DNA of 64,000 bases, from contig CANMYO010000004.1 of the NCBI GenBank assembly GCA_947502145.1, positions 124,001 to 188,000 on the forward strand, read 5' to 3'. The position numbers and the translations under genes are program-made. Of the stretch, positions 37,174-45,253 are shown piece after piece. Under the pieces are notes generated by a model. That model saw only the letters and a program-made list of their open reading frames with translations, ran no database searches and was not told where the DNA came from. The stretch comes from an uncultured Paracoccaceae bacterium. Lineage in GTDB: Bacteria; Pseudomonadota; Alphaproteobacteria; Rhodobacterales; Rhodobacteraceae. Every line of letters starts with the position of its first letter. The stretch's first letter is position 1.

Positions 37174-37962
37174 ATGCTGTCTTATCAACATGGGTATCAC
37201 GCCGGCAATCTGGCGGACGTTCACAAGCATGCGATGCTGGCGTGGATGTTGGATTATCTGACCCGCAAGCCCAAGCCGCTGTCCTATCTGGAAACCCACG
37301 CCGGGCGGGCGTTGTATGATCTGACTGATGCGGCGGCGCAAAAGACCGGCGAGGCGGCTGCCGGCATTTCAAGAGTGGCGGGTTGGTTTGCAGCCGATCA
37401 CCCCTATGCCCGTGCTCTGGCCAAGGTGCGGGCTGCGCATGGGGGCGATGCTTATCCCGGCTCTCCGCTTTTGGCGGCGGAGCTGCTGCGGTTTGAAGAT
37501 CACCTGACGCTGGCGGAACTGCATCCGCAGGAACATGCCGCGCTGGCGGCGGCAATGGTGCCCTACCCCAGCACATGTGTTGCGCGGGACGGCTTTGAAA
37601 CGGCGCTGTCGCGCACCCCGCCCGATCCCCGCCGGGGCCTGCTGCTGTGTGATCCGTCATTTGAAGTGAAGTCAGATTATGACACGATCCCGGATTTTCT
37701 GGCCAAGCTGCATCGGCGCTGGCCGGTGGGGGTGCTGGTTCTGTGGTATCCGATCCTGACCAACGGTGTGCATCAGGCGATGACCCGGTCGCTGGCCGCG
37801 CGGTTCCCGGATGGGATCTGCCACGAGGTCAGCTTTCCCCCGGCCCGGCCCGGTCACGGGATGATCGGATCGGGGTTGTTTGTGATCAACGCCCCCTACG
37901 GTTTTGCGCAGCAGGCGTCATGGTTGTCTGGCAAGTTTGCGTCCTTGACAAAAAACCGGTGA
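37174..37962 (+). CDS. rlmJ: 23S rRNA (adenine(2030)-N6)-methyltransferase
   Basis: A 262-residue SAM-dependent enzyme that methylates A2030 of 23S rRNA. The N-terminal MLSYQHGYHAGNLADVHKH is diagnostic of RlmJ, and THAGRALYDL is the SAM-binding motif I region. Motif IV, usually DPPY in N6-methyltransferases, reads DPSFEVK here; Ser in the third position occurs in this family, but Phe for Tyr is a small deviation. Start ATG at 37174. A secreted hypothetical gene follows after 29 bases. Confidence 0.9.
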   Translation: MLSYQHGYHAGNLADVHKHAMLAWMLDYLTRKPKPLSYLETHAGRALYDLTDAAAQKTGEAAAGISRVAGWFAADHPYARALAKVRAAHGGDAYPGSPLLAAELLRFEDHLTLAELHPQEHAALAAAMVPYPSTCVARDGFETALSRTPPDPRRGLLLCDPSFEVKSDYDTIPDFLAKLHRRWPVGVLVLWYPILTNGVHQAMTRSLAARFPDGICHEVSFPPARPGHGMIGSGLFVINAPYGFAQQASWLSGKFASLTKNR

Positions 37963-37991
37963 TCGCGACGCTTTTGTGCTAGTCTTGTGCC

Positions 37992-38633
37992 ATGTGGCGT
38001 CTTGCATTGTTGTTCCTGCCCCTGCCCGCGATGGCCTGTGATCGTCCGATCTGTCTGGTTGATCAGGACCTGATTTTCTTTGCCGAAGAAGTCACCTTTG
38101 ATGATCAACCAAGCGGTTTTGGCGTTGGGCGCACGGTCTCAGGCCTGTTGACGCTGGACGGGCTGACAATTGGCGAACGGTTTGCCGGGCAGATCCTGCT
38201 GGATGCGGCCGGGTTTGACCGGATTGATGGCGCTGCGGTTGGGCCTTTGCGGCTATTGCCGGGGATTGAAACGCAGAACATGACCGTGATCCGTTTGGCG
38301 GATAGCAATGTGCTGTCGGGCGATGGCTCTGCCGGGTTTCCAAATCGCGCGGCAACCGGCGAAGGGGCGTTGGCCGTGTTGTTTGACCGGGATCAGACCG
38401 CGCTGCGGTTTGATCTGCGCGGGGGCGAGGGTGGCGTGGCCACAGTGTTGTTCCTGCGCCGGGACGGGACATTGATTGATACCGCGGTGCTGGAACCGTT
38501 GTCAGAGGCAACCTATGCCTTTATGCGCAATGACGGCGCGCGCGATATAGCCGGTCTTGTGCTGACAAATGCCGACCCGGACGGCATTGCACTGGACACG
38601 CTGCTGTTCAACGGTGTCGATCTGACCAGTTGA
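37992..38633 (+). CDS. Secreted hypothetical protein
   Basis: A 213-residue protein with a short signal peptide (MWRLALLFLPLPAMA) and two cysteines right after cleavage (CDRPIC), which may form a disulfide or hint at lipidation. The rest is beta-rich with a pattern like secreted PEP-type surface proteins (GFDRIDGAAVGPLRLLPG), but there is no sorting tail. Function not recognised. It lies between rlmJ and the TerB-like gene in one direction with short gaps (29 and 31 bases), so co-transcription is likely. Confidence 0.6.
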   Translation: MWRLALLFLPLPAMACDRPICLVDQDLIFFAEEVTFDDQPSGFGVGRTVSGLLTLDGLTIGERFAGQILLDAAGFDRIDGAAVGPLRLLPGIETQNMTVIRLADSNVLSGDGSAGFPNRAATGEGALAVLFDRDQTALRFDLRGGEGGVATVLFLRRDGTLIDTAVLEPLSEATYAFMRNDGARDIAGLVLTNADPDGIALDTLLFNGVDLTS

Positions 38634-38664
38634 GGTCAGCGCGGGGGCATCTTATATCGGGGTC

Positions 38665-39099
38665 ATGTTTGCTGATTTTCTACGCCGCCTGACGGCTGAA
38701 GAACCCGAAATTCTGGAAGATGCCGATGCGCGGCTTGCGCTGGGGGCGTTGCTGGTGCGCCTTGGACGGGCGGACGGGCATTTTGATGCCGCTGAACGTG
38801 AGCAGGTCAAGGCGATCCTGAGTAAGCGCTACGGATTGGCGGATGCCAGCGCGCTTTTGGCGGACTGCGAGACGCTGGAATCAGAGGCACCAGACACGGT
38901 GCGGTTTACCCGCGCGATCAAGGAGGCCGTCGCCTATGAGGACCGGCTGAACGTGATAGTCGCGATGTGGCAGGTGGTGCTGGCGGATGGTGTGCGGGAT
39001 GCGCAGGAAAACAGCCTGATGCGGATGGTTGCCCCGATGCTGGGTGTCGCGGATCAGGACAGCAACGCCGTCCGGCGCAGGATTGAATCGCAGGAATGA
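38665..39099 (+). CDS. TerB-like (DjlA N-terminal type) protein
   Basis: A 144-residue all-alpha protein of the TerB/DUF533-like superfamily. The acidic metal-binding signature appears twice as matching half-repeats: GRADGHFDAAEREQV near residue 36 and VLADGVRDAQENSLM near 106. Such proteins often sit at the membrane in stress responses or near ABC proteins. No tellurite-resistance genes are nearby, so the name refers only to the fold. ATGA overlap (39096-39099) couples it to the PhnD-like gene. Confidence 0.8.
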   Translation: MFADFLRRLTAEEPEILEDADARLALGALLVRLGRADGHFDAAEREQVKAILSKRYGLADASALLADCETLESEAPDTVRFTRAIKEAVAYEDRLNVIVAMWQVVLADGVRDAQENSLMRMVAPMLGVADQDSNAVRRRIESQE

Positions 39100-39839
39100 T
39101 CGCAAGTCTGCCGATGTATGATCGCCCCGCAAATCGCGCGGCGCATGATCGGCTGTGGGCGCTGATCCGTGACGGGTTGCGCGGGCGAGGTCTTGCCGCG
39201 CCGCACTCGCTGAGCCGCGATCTGCCATACCGGCAGACCTGGGCGCGGCCCGATCTTGTGCTGGGCCAGATTTGCAACCTGCCCTATCGGCTTGAGTATC
39301 GCGACAGTCTGACGCTGATTGGTGCCGCGGATTACGGGCTGGGCGGGTGCAGGCCAGGCTATTACCGCAGCGTGATTGTTGCCCGCCGGGATGATCCGCG
39401 CGACTTGCCCGCCTTGCTGCGGGCGCGGTTTGCGGCCAATGCGCTGGATTCACATTCCGGCTTTGCGGCGATCCTGACCCATGTGATGTCGCGGCGGTTG
39501 CCCTTGCCGGCACCGATGATCACCGGATCGCATGATGCCTCGGTGCTGGCGATCGCAAATGGCAGCGCGGATTTGGCGGCGATTGATCAGCAGACCTGGG
39601 TGATGCAACAGGCTGATATGCCCGCCGCGCAGGCGCTGCGGATCCTTGAGGCGACCACCGCGTCACCGGGTCAGAGCTTTGTCACGACGGCCGGACAGGA
39701 CCCGGCCCCCTATTTCGCCGCCATCAGTGCGGCGATCCGCGCCCTGCGCCCAGAGGATCGCGCGGTCCTGGGGCTGCGCGGGCTGGTTGCCTTGCCTGAC
39801 ACCGCATATGACCTGCCCGCGCCGGTGGTCTATGCGTGA
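39096..39839 (+). CDS. PhnD-like binding protein without signal peptide
   Basis: A 247-residue protein of the PhnD/COG3221 periplasmic-binding fold. MIASLPMYDRPANRAAHDRLW at the start and DLVLGQICNLPYRLEY match the ligand cleft region, and GSHDASVLAIANGSADLAAI resembles the hinge. Unlike true transporter subunits it begins directly with the fold and has no export signal, so it is probably cytosolic and may act as a sensor or enzyme. It is translationally coupled to the TerB-like gene. An ABC ATPase follows after 60 bases, but that belongs to an amino-acid type system. Confidence 0.72.
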   Translation: MIASLPMYDRPANRAAHDRLWALIRDGLRGRGLAAPHSLSRDLPYRQTWARPDLVLGQICNLPYRLEYRDSLTLIGAADYGLGGCRPGYYRSVIVARRDDPRDLPALLRARFAANALDSHSGFAAILTHVMSRRLPLPAPMITGSHDASVLAIANGSADLAAIDQQTWVMQQADMPAAQALRILEATTASPGQSFVTTAGQDPAPYFAAISAAIRALRPEDRAVLGLRGLVALPDTAYDLPAPVVYA

Positions 39840-39899
39840 AACGTTGCAATTGCCGCGAAAATGCGCCCTAGTCGCCTGCAGAACCAGAAGGACTGCACC

Positions 39900-40670
39900 T
39901 TGACCGACCCTGTCATCGAAATTCGCGATCTGCACAAATCATATGGATCGCTTGAGGTGCTCAAAGGTGTCGATATCACCGCGCCCGCCGGGCATGTGGT
40001 GTCGCTGATCGGATCTTCGGGATCGGGCAAATCGACGTTGCTGCGCTGCGCCAATCTGCTGGAGGACAGCCAGCAGGGCGAGGTCATTTTCTGCGGCGAA
40101 CCGGTGTTGTGGACGGGTTCGGGTCTGGCCCGGCGCCCCGCCGACAGGGCGCAGATGATCCGCATTCGCACCAACCTGTCGATGGTCTTTCAGCAGTTCA
40201 ATCTATGGTCCCACATGACAATCCTGCAGAACGTGATGGAGGCACCGGTCACGGTCCTGAAACGCGACAAGGCAGAGGTAGAGAACAAGGCCCGGGCCTA
40301 CCTTGCCAAAGTGGGCATCGGCGACAAATGTGATGTCTATCCCGCGCAGCTTTCGGGCGGGCAGCAACAGCGCGCGGCCATCGCCCGCGCCCTTTGCATG
40401 GAGCCCAAGGCGCTGTTGTTTGACGAACCAACCTCGGCCCTGGACCCGGAGTTGGAACAAGAGGTGGTCAAGGTCATCAAAGCCCTTGCCGAAGAGGGCC
40501 GCACGATGCTGATCGTGACCCATGACATGCGCATGGCGCAGGATGTGTCGGACCATGTCGTCTTTCTGCATCAGGGCAAAATCGAAGAACAGGGCGCCCC
40601 GGCAGAGCTGTTTGGCAATCCCAAGACCGACCGTCTGCGCGGGTTCCTGTCAGCCAGCGTTCCGGCCTAA
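39900..40670 (+). CDS. Polar amino-acid-type ABC transporter ATPase
   Basis: A 256-residue HisP/GlnQ-type ATPase: Walker A GSSGSGKST (38-46), Q-loop FQQFNLW, signature LSGGQQQR, Walker B LLFDEP, switch His in VTHD. The TTG at 39900 is the best start: GAAGGA lies seven bases upstream and MTDPVIEIRDLHKSYG is the family N-terminus; an ATG at 39861 would add 13 unconserved residues. It should energise the permeases at 42793 and 43614, although a methyltransferase gene lies between them. Confidence 0.9.
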   Translation: MTDPVIEIRDLHKSYGSLEVLKGVDITAPAGHVVSLIGSSGSGKSTLLRCANLLEDSQQGEVIFCGEPVLWTGSGLARRPADRAQMIRIRTNLSMVFQQFNLWSHMTILQNVMEAPVTVLKRDKAEVENKARAYLAKVGIGDKCDVYPAQLSGGQQQRAAIARALCMEPKALLFDEPTSALDPELEQEVVKVIKALAEEGRTMLIVTHDMRMAQDVSDHVVFLHQGKIEEQGAPAELFGNPKTDRLRGFLSASVPA

Positions 40671-40693
40671 AATTCACCGTGCAACACGCTGAT

Positions 40694-41794
40694 ATGTTTG
40701 AAATATTCCTGACCGGCACACCGGGTCTGGAAGCCCCCTTGCTGGAGGAGGTGCAGGCCGCCGGATTCAACGATGTGCAGGCCGTACCGGGGGGCGTGAC
40801 CCTGCAAGGGCGCTGGCCCGACGTCTGGCGCGCAAATCTGCAATTGCGCGGCCCGACACGGGTTCTGGCCCGGATCGGCAGCTTCATGGCGTTCCATCTG
40901 GCGCAACTGGACAAACGCGCGACCAAGTTTCCATGGGGCGATGTGCTGCGCCGGGATGTCCCGATCAGGGTGGAAGTCAGCACCCGGAAATCGAAGATAT
41001 ACCATGCCGGCGCGGCCGGTCAGCGTATCGAAAAGGCATTGCAAAGCAATGGGTTCACGCTTGACCCTGATGCAGAGCTGGTGCTGAAGACTCGCATTGA
41101 CGACAACCGCGTCACGCTCAGTCTGGATACCAGTGGCGAGAGCCTGCACAAGCGCGGCCACAAGGAGGCGGTGGGCAAGGCGCCAATCCGTGAAACCCTT
41201 GCTGCGCTGATGCTGCGACAATGCGGGTTTGACGGGTCAGAGCCTGTCCTGGACCCGATGTGCGGGTCAGGCACTTTTGTAATTGAGGCGGCTGAGATCG
41301 CCAGCGGGCTGTGGCCGGGGCGGTCACGCGATTTTGCTTTCATGCGGCTTGCGAGCTTTGATGCCGCCGCTTGGGAGGCGCTGCGCACCGCGGCCCCAAA
41401 AACGCCACGCAATGATCTGGTGTTCACCGGGTCTGACCGGGATGCGGGCGCGGTGCGCATGGCCACGGCCAATGCCGCGCGCGCCGGGGTTGCGGGCATC
41501 ACCCGCTTTGACATGCACCCCTTTGGGGAGGCCACGCCCCCCGCCGGCCCACCGGGTTTGGTGATGATCAACCCGCCTTATGGCGGACGGATCGGCAACA
41601 AGAACATGCTTTACGGGCTATACGCCGCATTGGGCGACAGGCTGCGCGCCGAATTTCGCGGCTGGCGTGTCGGGCTTGTCACCAGCGAGGCAGGGCTGGC
41701 ACGGGCAACAAAACTGCCATTTGGCCAACAGGGTCCGGCCATTCCGCATGGCGGGCTGAAAGTCTGGCTGTTCCAGACCGGCCCGATAAAGTGA
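40694..41794 (+). CDS. THUMP-domain RlmL-type N2-guanine methyltransferase
   Basis: A 366-residue enzyme: THUMP domain at about 1-155 (GLEAPLLEEVQAAGF, KSKIYHAGAAGQRIEKAL), then a Rossmann methyltransferase domain with motif I DPMCGSGTFVIEAAEIA and motif IV NPPYGGR. This is the architecture of the N-terminal half of RlmL, which makes m2G2445 in 23S rRNA. The alphaproteobacterial form is single-domain, so the target could also be another guanosine. ATG at 40694 is preferred; a GTG at 40679 would add five residues. It sits inside an ABC transporter cluster. Confidence 0.85.
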   Translation: MFEIFLTGTPGLEAPLLEEVQAAGFNDVQAVPGGVTLQGRWPDVWRANLQLRGPTRVLARIGSFMAFHLAQLDKRATKFPWGDVLRRDVPIRVEVSTRKSKIYHAGAAGQRIEKALQSNGFTLDPDAELVLKTRIDDNRVTLSLDTSGESLHKRGHKEAVGKAPIRETLAALMLRQCGFDGSEPVLDPMCGSGTFVIEAAEIASGLWPGRSRDFAFMRLASFDAAAWEALRTAAPKTPRNDLVFTGSDRDAGAVRMATANAARAGVAGITRFDMHPFGEATPPAGPPGLVMINPPYGGRIGNKNMLYGLYAALGDRLRAEFRGWRVGLVTSEAGLARATKLPFGQQGPAIPHGGLKVWLFQTGPIK

Positions 41795-41911
41795 CGTTAG
41801 GGCAATGGTTTGACGGCACGGACCCCCTTGTAAACTTGGAATTTTCGCATAACCCTGCCGCCACCAATTGCGCAGCATCAACAAAACTGCGCCACCAACG
41901 GGAGACTAGAA

Positions 41912-42637
41912 ATGAAAAAACTGATTTTGGCTTCTGCCGCACTGGCGATGACGGCCGGTATGGCCATGGCGGAAAGCCATGGCGTTGTGCGTCTGGGCAC
42001 CGAAGGGGCCTACCCTCCGTATAACTTTCTGAACGACGCGGGCGAAGTTGACGGGTTTGAGCGCGAAGTCGGCGATGAGCTGTGCGCGCGGGCCGAACTG
42101 ACCTGCGAATGGGTCACAAACGAATGGGACAGCATCATCCCCAACCTCGTTTCCGGCAACTATGACGTCATCATCGCGGGCATGTCGATCACCGATGAGC
42201 GCGACGAAGTTATCGACTTTTCAGAGCCTTACACGCAGCCCGATCCGTCGATCTTTATTGCCGCCTCTGACAGTGTTGACACCATGGGCGGCGTGATCGC
42301 GGCACAGTCGGGCACCATTCAGGCGTCGTATGTCGCCTCTTCCGGTGCGACATTGCTGGAGTTTGCGACCCCAGAGGAAACCGTCGCGGCGGTGCGCAAT
42401 GGCGAAGCTGATGCGGTTCTGGCCGACAAAGCGTTTCTGTTGTCGGTTGCCGAAGCTGATCCGGAGCTGATGGTTGTCGGCGAAGACGTGCTTTTGGGTG
42501 GCGGCGTTGGTCTTGGCATTCGCGAAAGCGATGGTGAGCTGAAGGCAAAGTTCGACGCGGCGATCCAGTCCATGAAGGACGACGGGACGCTGAATGCGCT
42601 GATCACCAAATGGTTGCCTGACGCGGTGACATTCTAA
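41912..42637 (+). CDS. Amino-acid ABC transporter substrate-binding protein
   Basis: A 241-residue periplasmic protein with a signal peptide cleaved after MAMA. The family 3 solute-binding signature is clear: GTEGAYPPYNFLNDAGEVDG, then GFEREVGDELC and the ligand-site segment NYDVIIAGMSIT. Two cysteines (DELCARAELTCEW) probably form the disulfide seen in HisJ/ArgT proteins. Ligands of this group are basic amino acids and opines; the downstream gamma-glutamylation genes suggest a polyamine or related amine instead. GGGAG precedes the ATG. A strong hairpin follows the stop. Confidence 0.88.
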   Translation: MKKLILASAALAMTAGMAMAESHGVVRLGTEGAYPPYNFLNDAGEVDGFEREVGDELCARAELTCEWVTNEWDSIIPNLVSGNYDVIIAGMSITDERDEVIDFSEPYTQPDPSIFIAASDSVDTMGGVIAAQSGTIQASYVASSGATLLEFATPEETVAAVRNGEADAVLADKAFLLSVAEADPELMVVGEDVLLGGGVGLGIRESDGELKAKFDAAIQSMKDDGTLNALITKWLPDAVTF

Positions 42638-42646
42638 ACCCAGACG

Positions 42647-42675
42647 CAGCGCCCCGGCCCGGTGCCGGGGCGCTG
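42647..42675 (+). terminator. Hairpin between binding protein and permease genes
   Basis: A perfect 12-bp GC-rich stem (42647-42658 with 42664-42675) with a CCGGT loop and no T-run, ten bases after the binding-protein stop. In such operons a hairpin here protects the abundant upstream message and lowers permease expression, so it is better seen as a processing or attenuation element than as a full terminator. Confidence 0.65.
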
Positions 42676-42792
42676 TGACCGGCACATCCGTGCCAGTGCA
42701 TCCAACATTCATGTGTCGCCAAAGGCTCCAACATCTTTAACTATTGCTCTGATCCTGCTGCGCTTGAAGGCTTTTCCTGGCTGAGCTGCTAT

Positions 42793-43617
42793 ATGACGAC
42801 CGGGAAGCACATGTCGCTTTACTGGTCCCTGGGCACGGTGCTGTTGCTGCTGGCGATTACCGCGCCCACGGCGTTGGCCTTTGGGTTCGGGGGCGCCACT
42901 GCCGCGCGCAGCCAGATCCCGCCGCTGCGCTGGTTTGGCAAGACCTACATGGCGATCGTGCGCGGCGTTCCTGATATCGCGTTTTTCCTGTTTTTCGTCA
43001 TCGCGCTGGATCAGGGGTTTGAATATTTGCGCCACAAGGTGCTGTGCCCCGACTGGGATCAGCCGATCCGGCAGGGCAATGATTTTATCGTGTGCACTAT
43101 CGCCAAGCTGCCGCTAGGCAATGCGCCGCAGTGGGTGCACGAGGTTTACGGCTTTGCGCTGGCGGTGCTGACCTTTGCGATTGTGTTTGGGGCCTTTGCG
43201 GCCAATGTGCTGTTTGGCGCGATGCGGGCGGTGCCCAAGGCGCAGCTGGAAACAGCAGAGGCCTATGGCATGACACAACGCCAGATCAACCGCAGGGTGC
43301 TGATCCCGCAGATGTGGGTCTATGCCCTGCCCGGCCTGTCGAACCTGTGGATGGTGCTGATCAAGGCAACGCCGTTGCTGTTCCTTCTGGGGGTTGAGGA
43401 CATCGTCTACTGGAGCCGCGAGCTGGGCGGGACCAAGACACCGCAGTTCACCGAATACCCCCATGGCGATTGGCGCATGTGGTATTTCGCCGGGCTGCTG
43501 GTCTTCTATCTTTGCTTTACCAAGGTGTCCGAGGTGGTGCTGGCCCGGATCATGGCGCGGCTGACCCGCGGACAGGCCACGGCGGCGGGCGAAGCGCAAC
43601 GAAAGGCCATCGCATGA
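42793..43617 (+). CDS. ABC transporter permease, HisQ type; start codon unclear
   Basis: An inner-membrane permease of at least 274 residues with about five helices and the EAA loop near LETAEAYGMTQRQINRRVL. The first standard start is ATG at 42793, but protein-like sequence continues upstream in frame (YCSDPAALEGFSWLSCY) as far as an ATC at 42733. That ATC is preceded by AAAGG at seven bases, exactly where a start codon would be expected. Either AUC is used, the start codon has mutated, or translation begins internally. It should pair with the next permease and the ATPase at 39900. Confidence 0.86.
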   Translation: MTTGKHMSLYWSLGTVLLLLAITAPTALAFGFGGATAARSQIPPLRWFGKTYMAIVRGVPDIAFFLFFVIALDQGFEYLRHKVLCPDWDQPIRQGNDFIVCTIAKLPLGNAPQWVHEVYGFALAVLTFAIVFGAFAANVLFGAMRAVPKAQLETAEAYGMTQRQINRRVLIPQMWVYALPGLSNLWMVLIKATPLLFLLGVEDIVYWSRELGGTKTPQFTEYPHGDWRMWYFAGLLVFYLCFTKVSEVVLARIMARLTRGQATAAGEAQRKAIA

Positions 43618-44420
43618 GCTGTGCCGCGACAATTGCCGATTATGCCTTCCGTTCGATCGGATATGGTGAGCGGTTGCTGCCGCGCAGCGATTTCACGCTT
43701 TGCCAGCAGTTTACGCTGATCGGGTCAGGGATGATCTGGAACGTCTATTTTGGTCTGCTGGCGCTGGTGATCGGCTTTGCCATCGCCACGGCGGTGGCCA
43801 TGGGCAAGGCGGCGCAGAACCCGTTGCTGCGCAAGGCGTCGGAATGGTTCATCTTTGTGTTTCGCGGCTCACCGCTGTTCATCCAGTTCTTCTTTGCCTA
43901 TTTCCTGTTCCTGTCGCTCAAGGGCCTGTCACCGTTTTTCAGCCCGCTGACCTCTGCGACGCTGGGCGCGCTTTGCGTGCTGATCCTGAACACGGCGGCC
44001 TATTCCGCCGAGATCTTTTTTGGCGCGTTGCAGTCGATCCCCAAGGGCGACACGGAGGCGGCAGATGCCTATGGGTTGTCGGGCTGGTCCCGGTTCCGGC
44101 GGGTGATCTGGCCGACGATGCTGCGGTTGGCCTGGCCGGCCTATACCAATGAGGCGATCTTTCTGTTTCAGTCGACGACATTGGTCTTTTTTGCTGGGTT
44201 TCCCGCGGTGCAGCAGAAGGGGGATGCGTTGTATTACGCCAGCTACTTTGCCGACAAGACGTTCAACCCCTTTGTCCCCTACCCGATCCTGGCCGGGTAT
44301 TTCATCATTCTGACGCTGATCGTGATTGGCATATTCGGGTTGATCAACAGCCGGTTGAACCGTCATCTGCCCAGTGATCGGCGGCCGCGCATCCGGTTGC
44401 GACCAAACCTGATCCGATAA
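43614..44420 (+). CDS. ABC transporter permease, HisM type
   Basis: A 268-residue inner-membrane permease with five to six helices and a canonical EAA loop (DTEAADAYGLSGWSRFRRVI). The N-terminus RSIGYGERLLPRSDFTLCQQ resembles octopine/nopaline and lysine/arginine transport permeases. ATG at 43614 overlaps the stop of the preceding permease (ATGA), so the two are translated as a pair, as expected for a heterodimeric channel. The catabolic genes start 150 bases downstream. Confidence 0.9.
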   Translation: MSCAATIADYAFRSIGYGERLLPRSDFTLCQQFTLIGSGMIWNVYFGLLALVIGFAIATAVAMGKAAQNPLLRKASEWFIFVFRGSPLFIQFFFAYFLFLSLKGLSPFFSPLTSATLGALCVLILNTAAYSAEIFFGALQSIPKGDTEAADAYGLSGWSRFRRVIWPTMLRLAWPAYTNEAIFLFQSTTLVFFAGFPAVQQKGDALYYASYFADKTFNPFVPYPILAGYFIILTLIVIGIFGLINSRLNRHLPSDRRPRIRLRPNLIR

Positions 44421-44569
44421 AGTTCGCCCGCCGAGCGCTCCTTTGCCTGCGCAGGCGCCAGGGGGCGGAAAGTTCACGGTTTTGTTCAGATCGCGGGGTG
44501 CGACGGCAATGCTTGCCTCGGGTTTGGCGCGGGCCTAGATTGCGCATACGTCTTACCATCAGGTGCCCC

Positions 44570-45253
44570 ATGAGAATCGGAATTTTGCAGACCGGCCACG
44601 CCCCGGACGCCTTTCGTGCGCAAACCGGCGATGTCGCAGCGCTGTTCCAGACGCTGCTGGCCGATCACGGCTTTGACTTTGCCGTCTATGACGTGGTGGA
44701 CATGGCGTTTCCCGCCAGTCACACCGCCGCAGATGGCTGGCTGATCACCGGATCAAAACATGGTGCTTACGATGATCTGCCGTTTATCCCGCCGCTCGAA
44801 GAGCTGATCCGCGCTGCATATGACGCGGATATTCCCGTTGTGGGCATCTGCTTTGGCCACCAGATCATCGCGCAGGCGCTTGGCGGTCGGGTCGAGAAAT
44901 TTGCGGGCGGCTGGTCGCTTGGTCTTGAGACTTACGACTGGCAAGGCAAAGAGGTCAGAATGAACGCCTGGCATCAGGATCAGGTAACCCGGCGCCCGCA
45001 GGATGCGCGGGTGCTGGCCAAAAGTGATTTTTGCGAAAACGCAGCACTGGTCTATGGGCAGAAGGCGTTTTCGGTGCAGGCCCATCCCGAATTTGAGCGG
45101 GACTATTTTGAGCGGCTGGTCAATCTGCGCGGCCCCGGGATTACCACGGCGGCGCGACTGGCCGATGTGCAACGCCGGTTTGACCTGCCCAACAACAACG
45201 CATGGGTGGCGGATCAGATCGCCCGATTTTTCAAAGAGCGGGTGGTGGCATGA
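44570..45253 (+). CDS. Class I glutamine amidotransferase-like protein
   Basis: A 227-residue protein with the class I amidotransferase triad: C94 in GICFGHQ, H172 and E174 in QAHPEFE. It resembles stand-alone GATases near glutamine synthetase-like genes, which in the gamma-glutamyl-polyamine pathway hydrolyse the gamma-glutamyl product (PuuD role), although PuuD itself is a somewhat different subgroup. The frame is open upstream, but ATG at 44570 opens the first strand (MRIGILQTGHAPD). ATGA overlap couples it to the GS-like ligase. Confidence 0.85.
   Translation: MRIGILQTGHAPDAFRAQTGDVAALFQTLLADHGFDFAVYDVVDMAFPASHTAADGWLITGSKHGAYDDLPFIPPLEELIRAAYDADIPVVGICFGHQIIAQALGGRVEKFAGGWSLGLETYDWQGKEVRMNAWHQDQVTRRPQDARVLAKSDFCENAALVYGQKAFSVQAHPEFERDYFERLVNLRGPGITTAARLADVQRRFDLPNNNAWVADQIARFFKERVVA

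Noticed and set aside
38665-39099. Tellurite resistance determinant
   Set aside because: Only the TerB-type fold is present, with none of the other ter genes; the name reflects fold, not function.
39096-39839. Phosphonate ABC transporter subunit
   Set aside because: No signal peptide and no phosphonate permease or C-P lyase genes; the nearby ATPase belongs to an amino-acid-type system.
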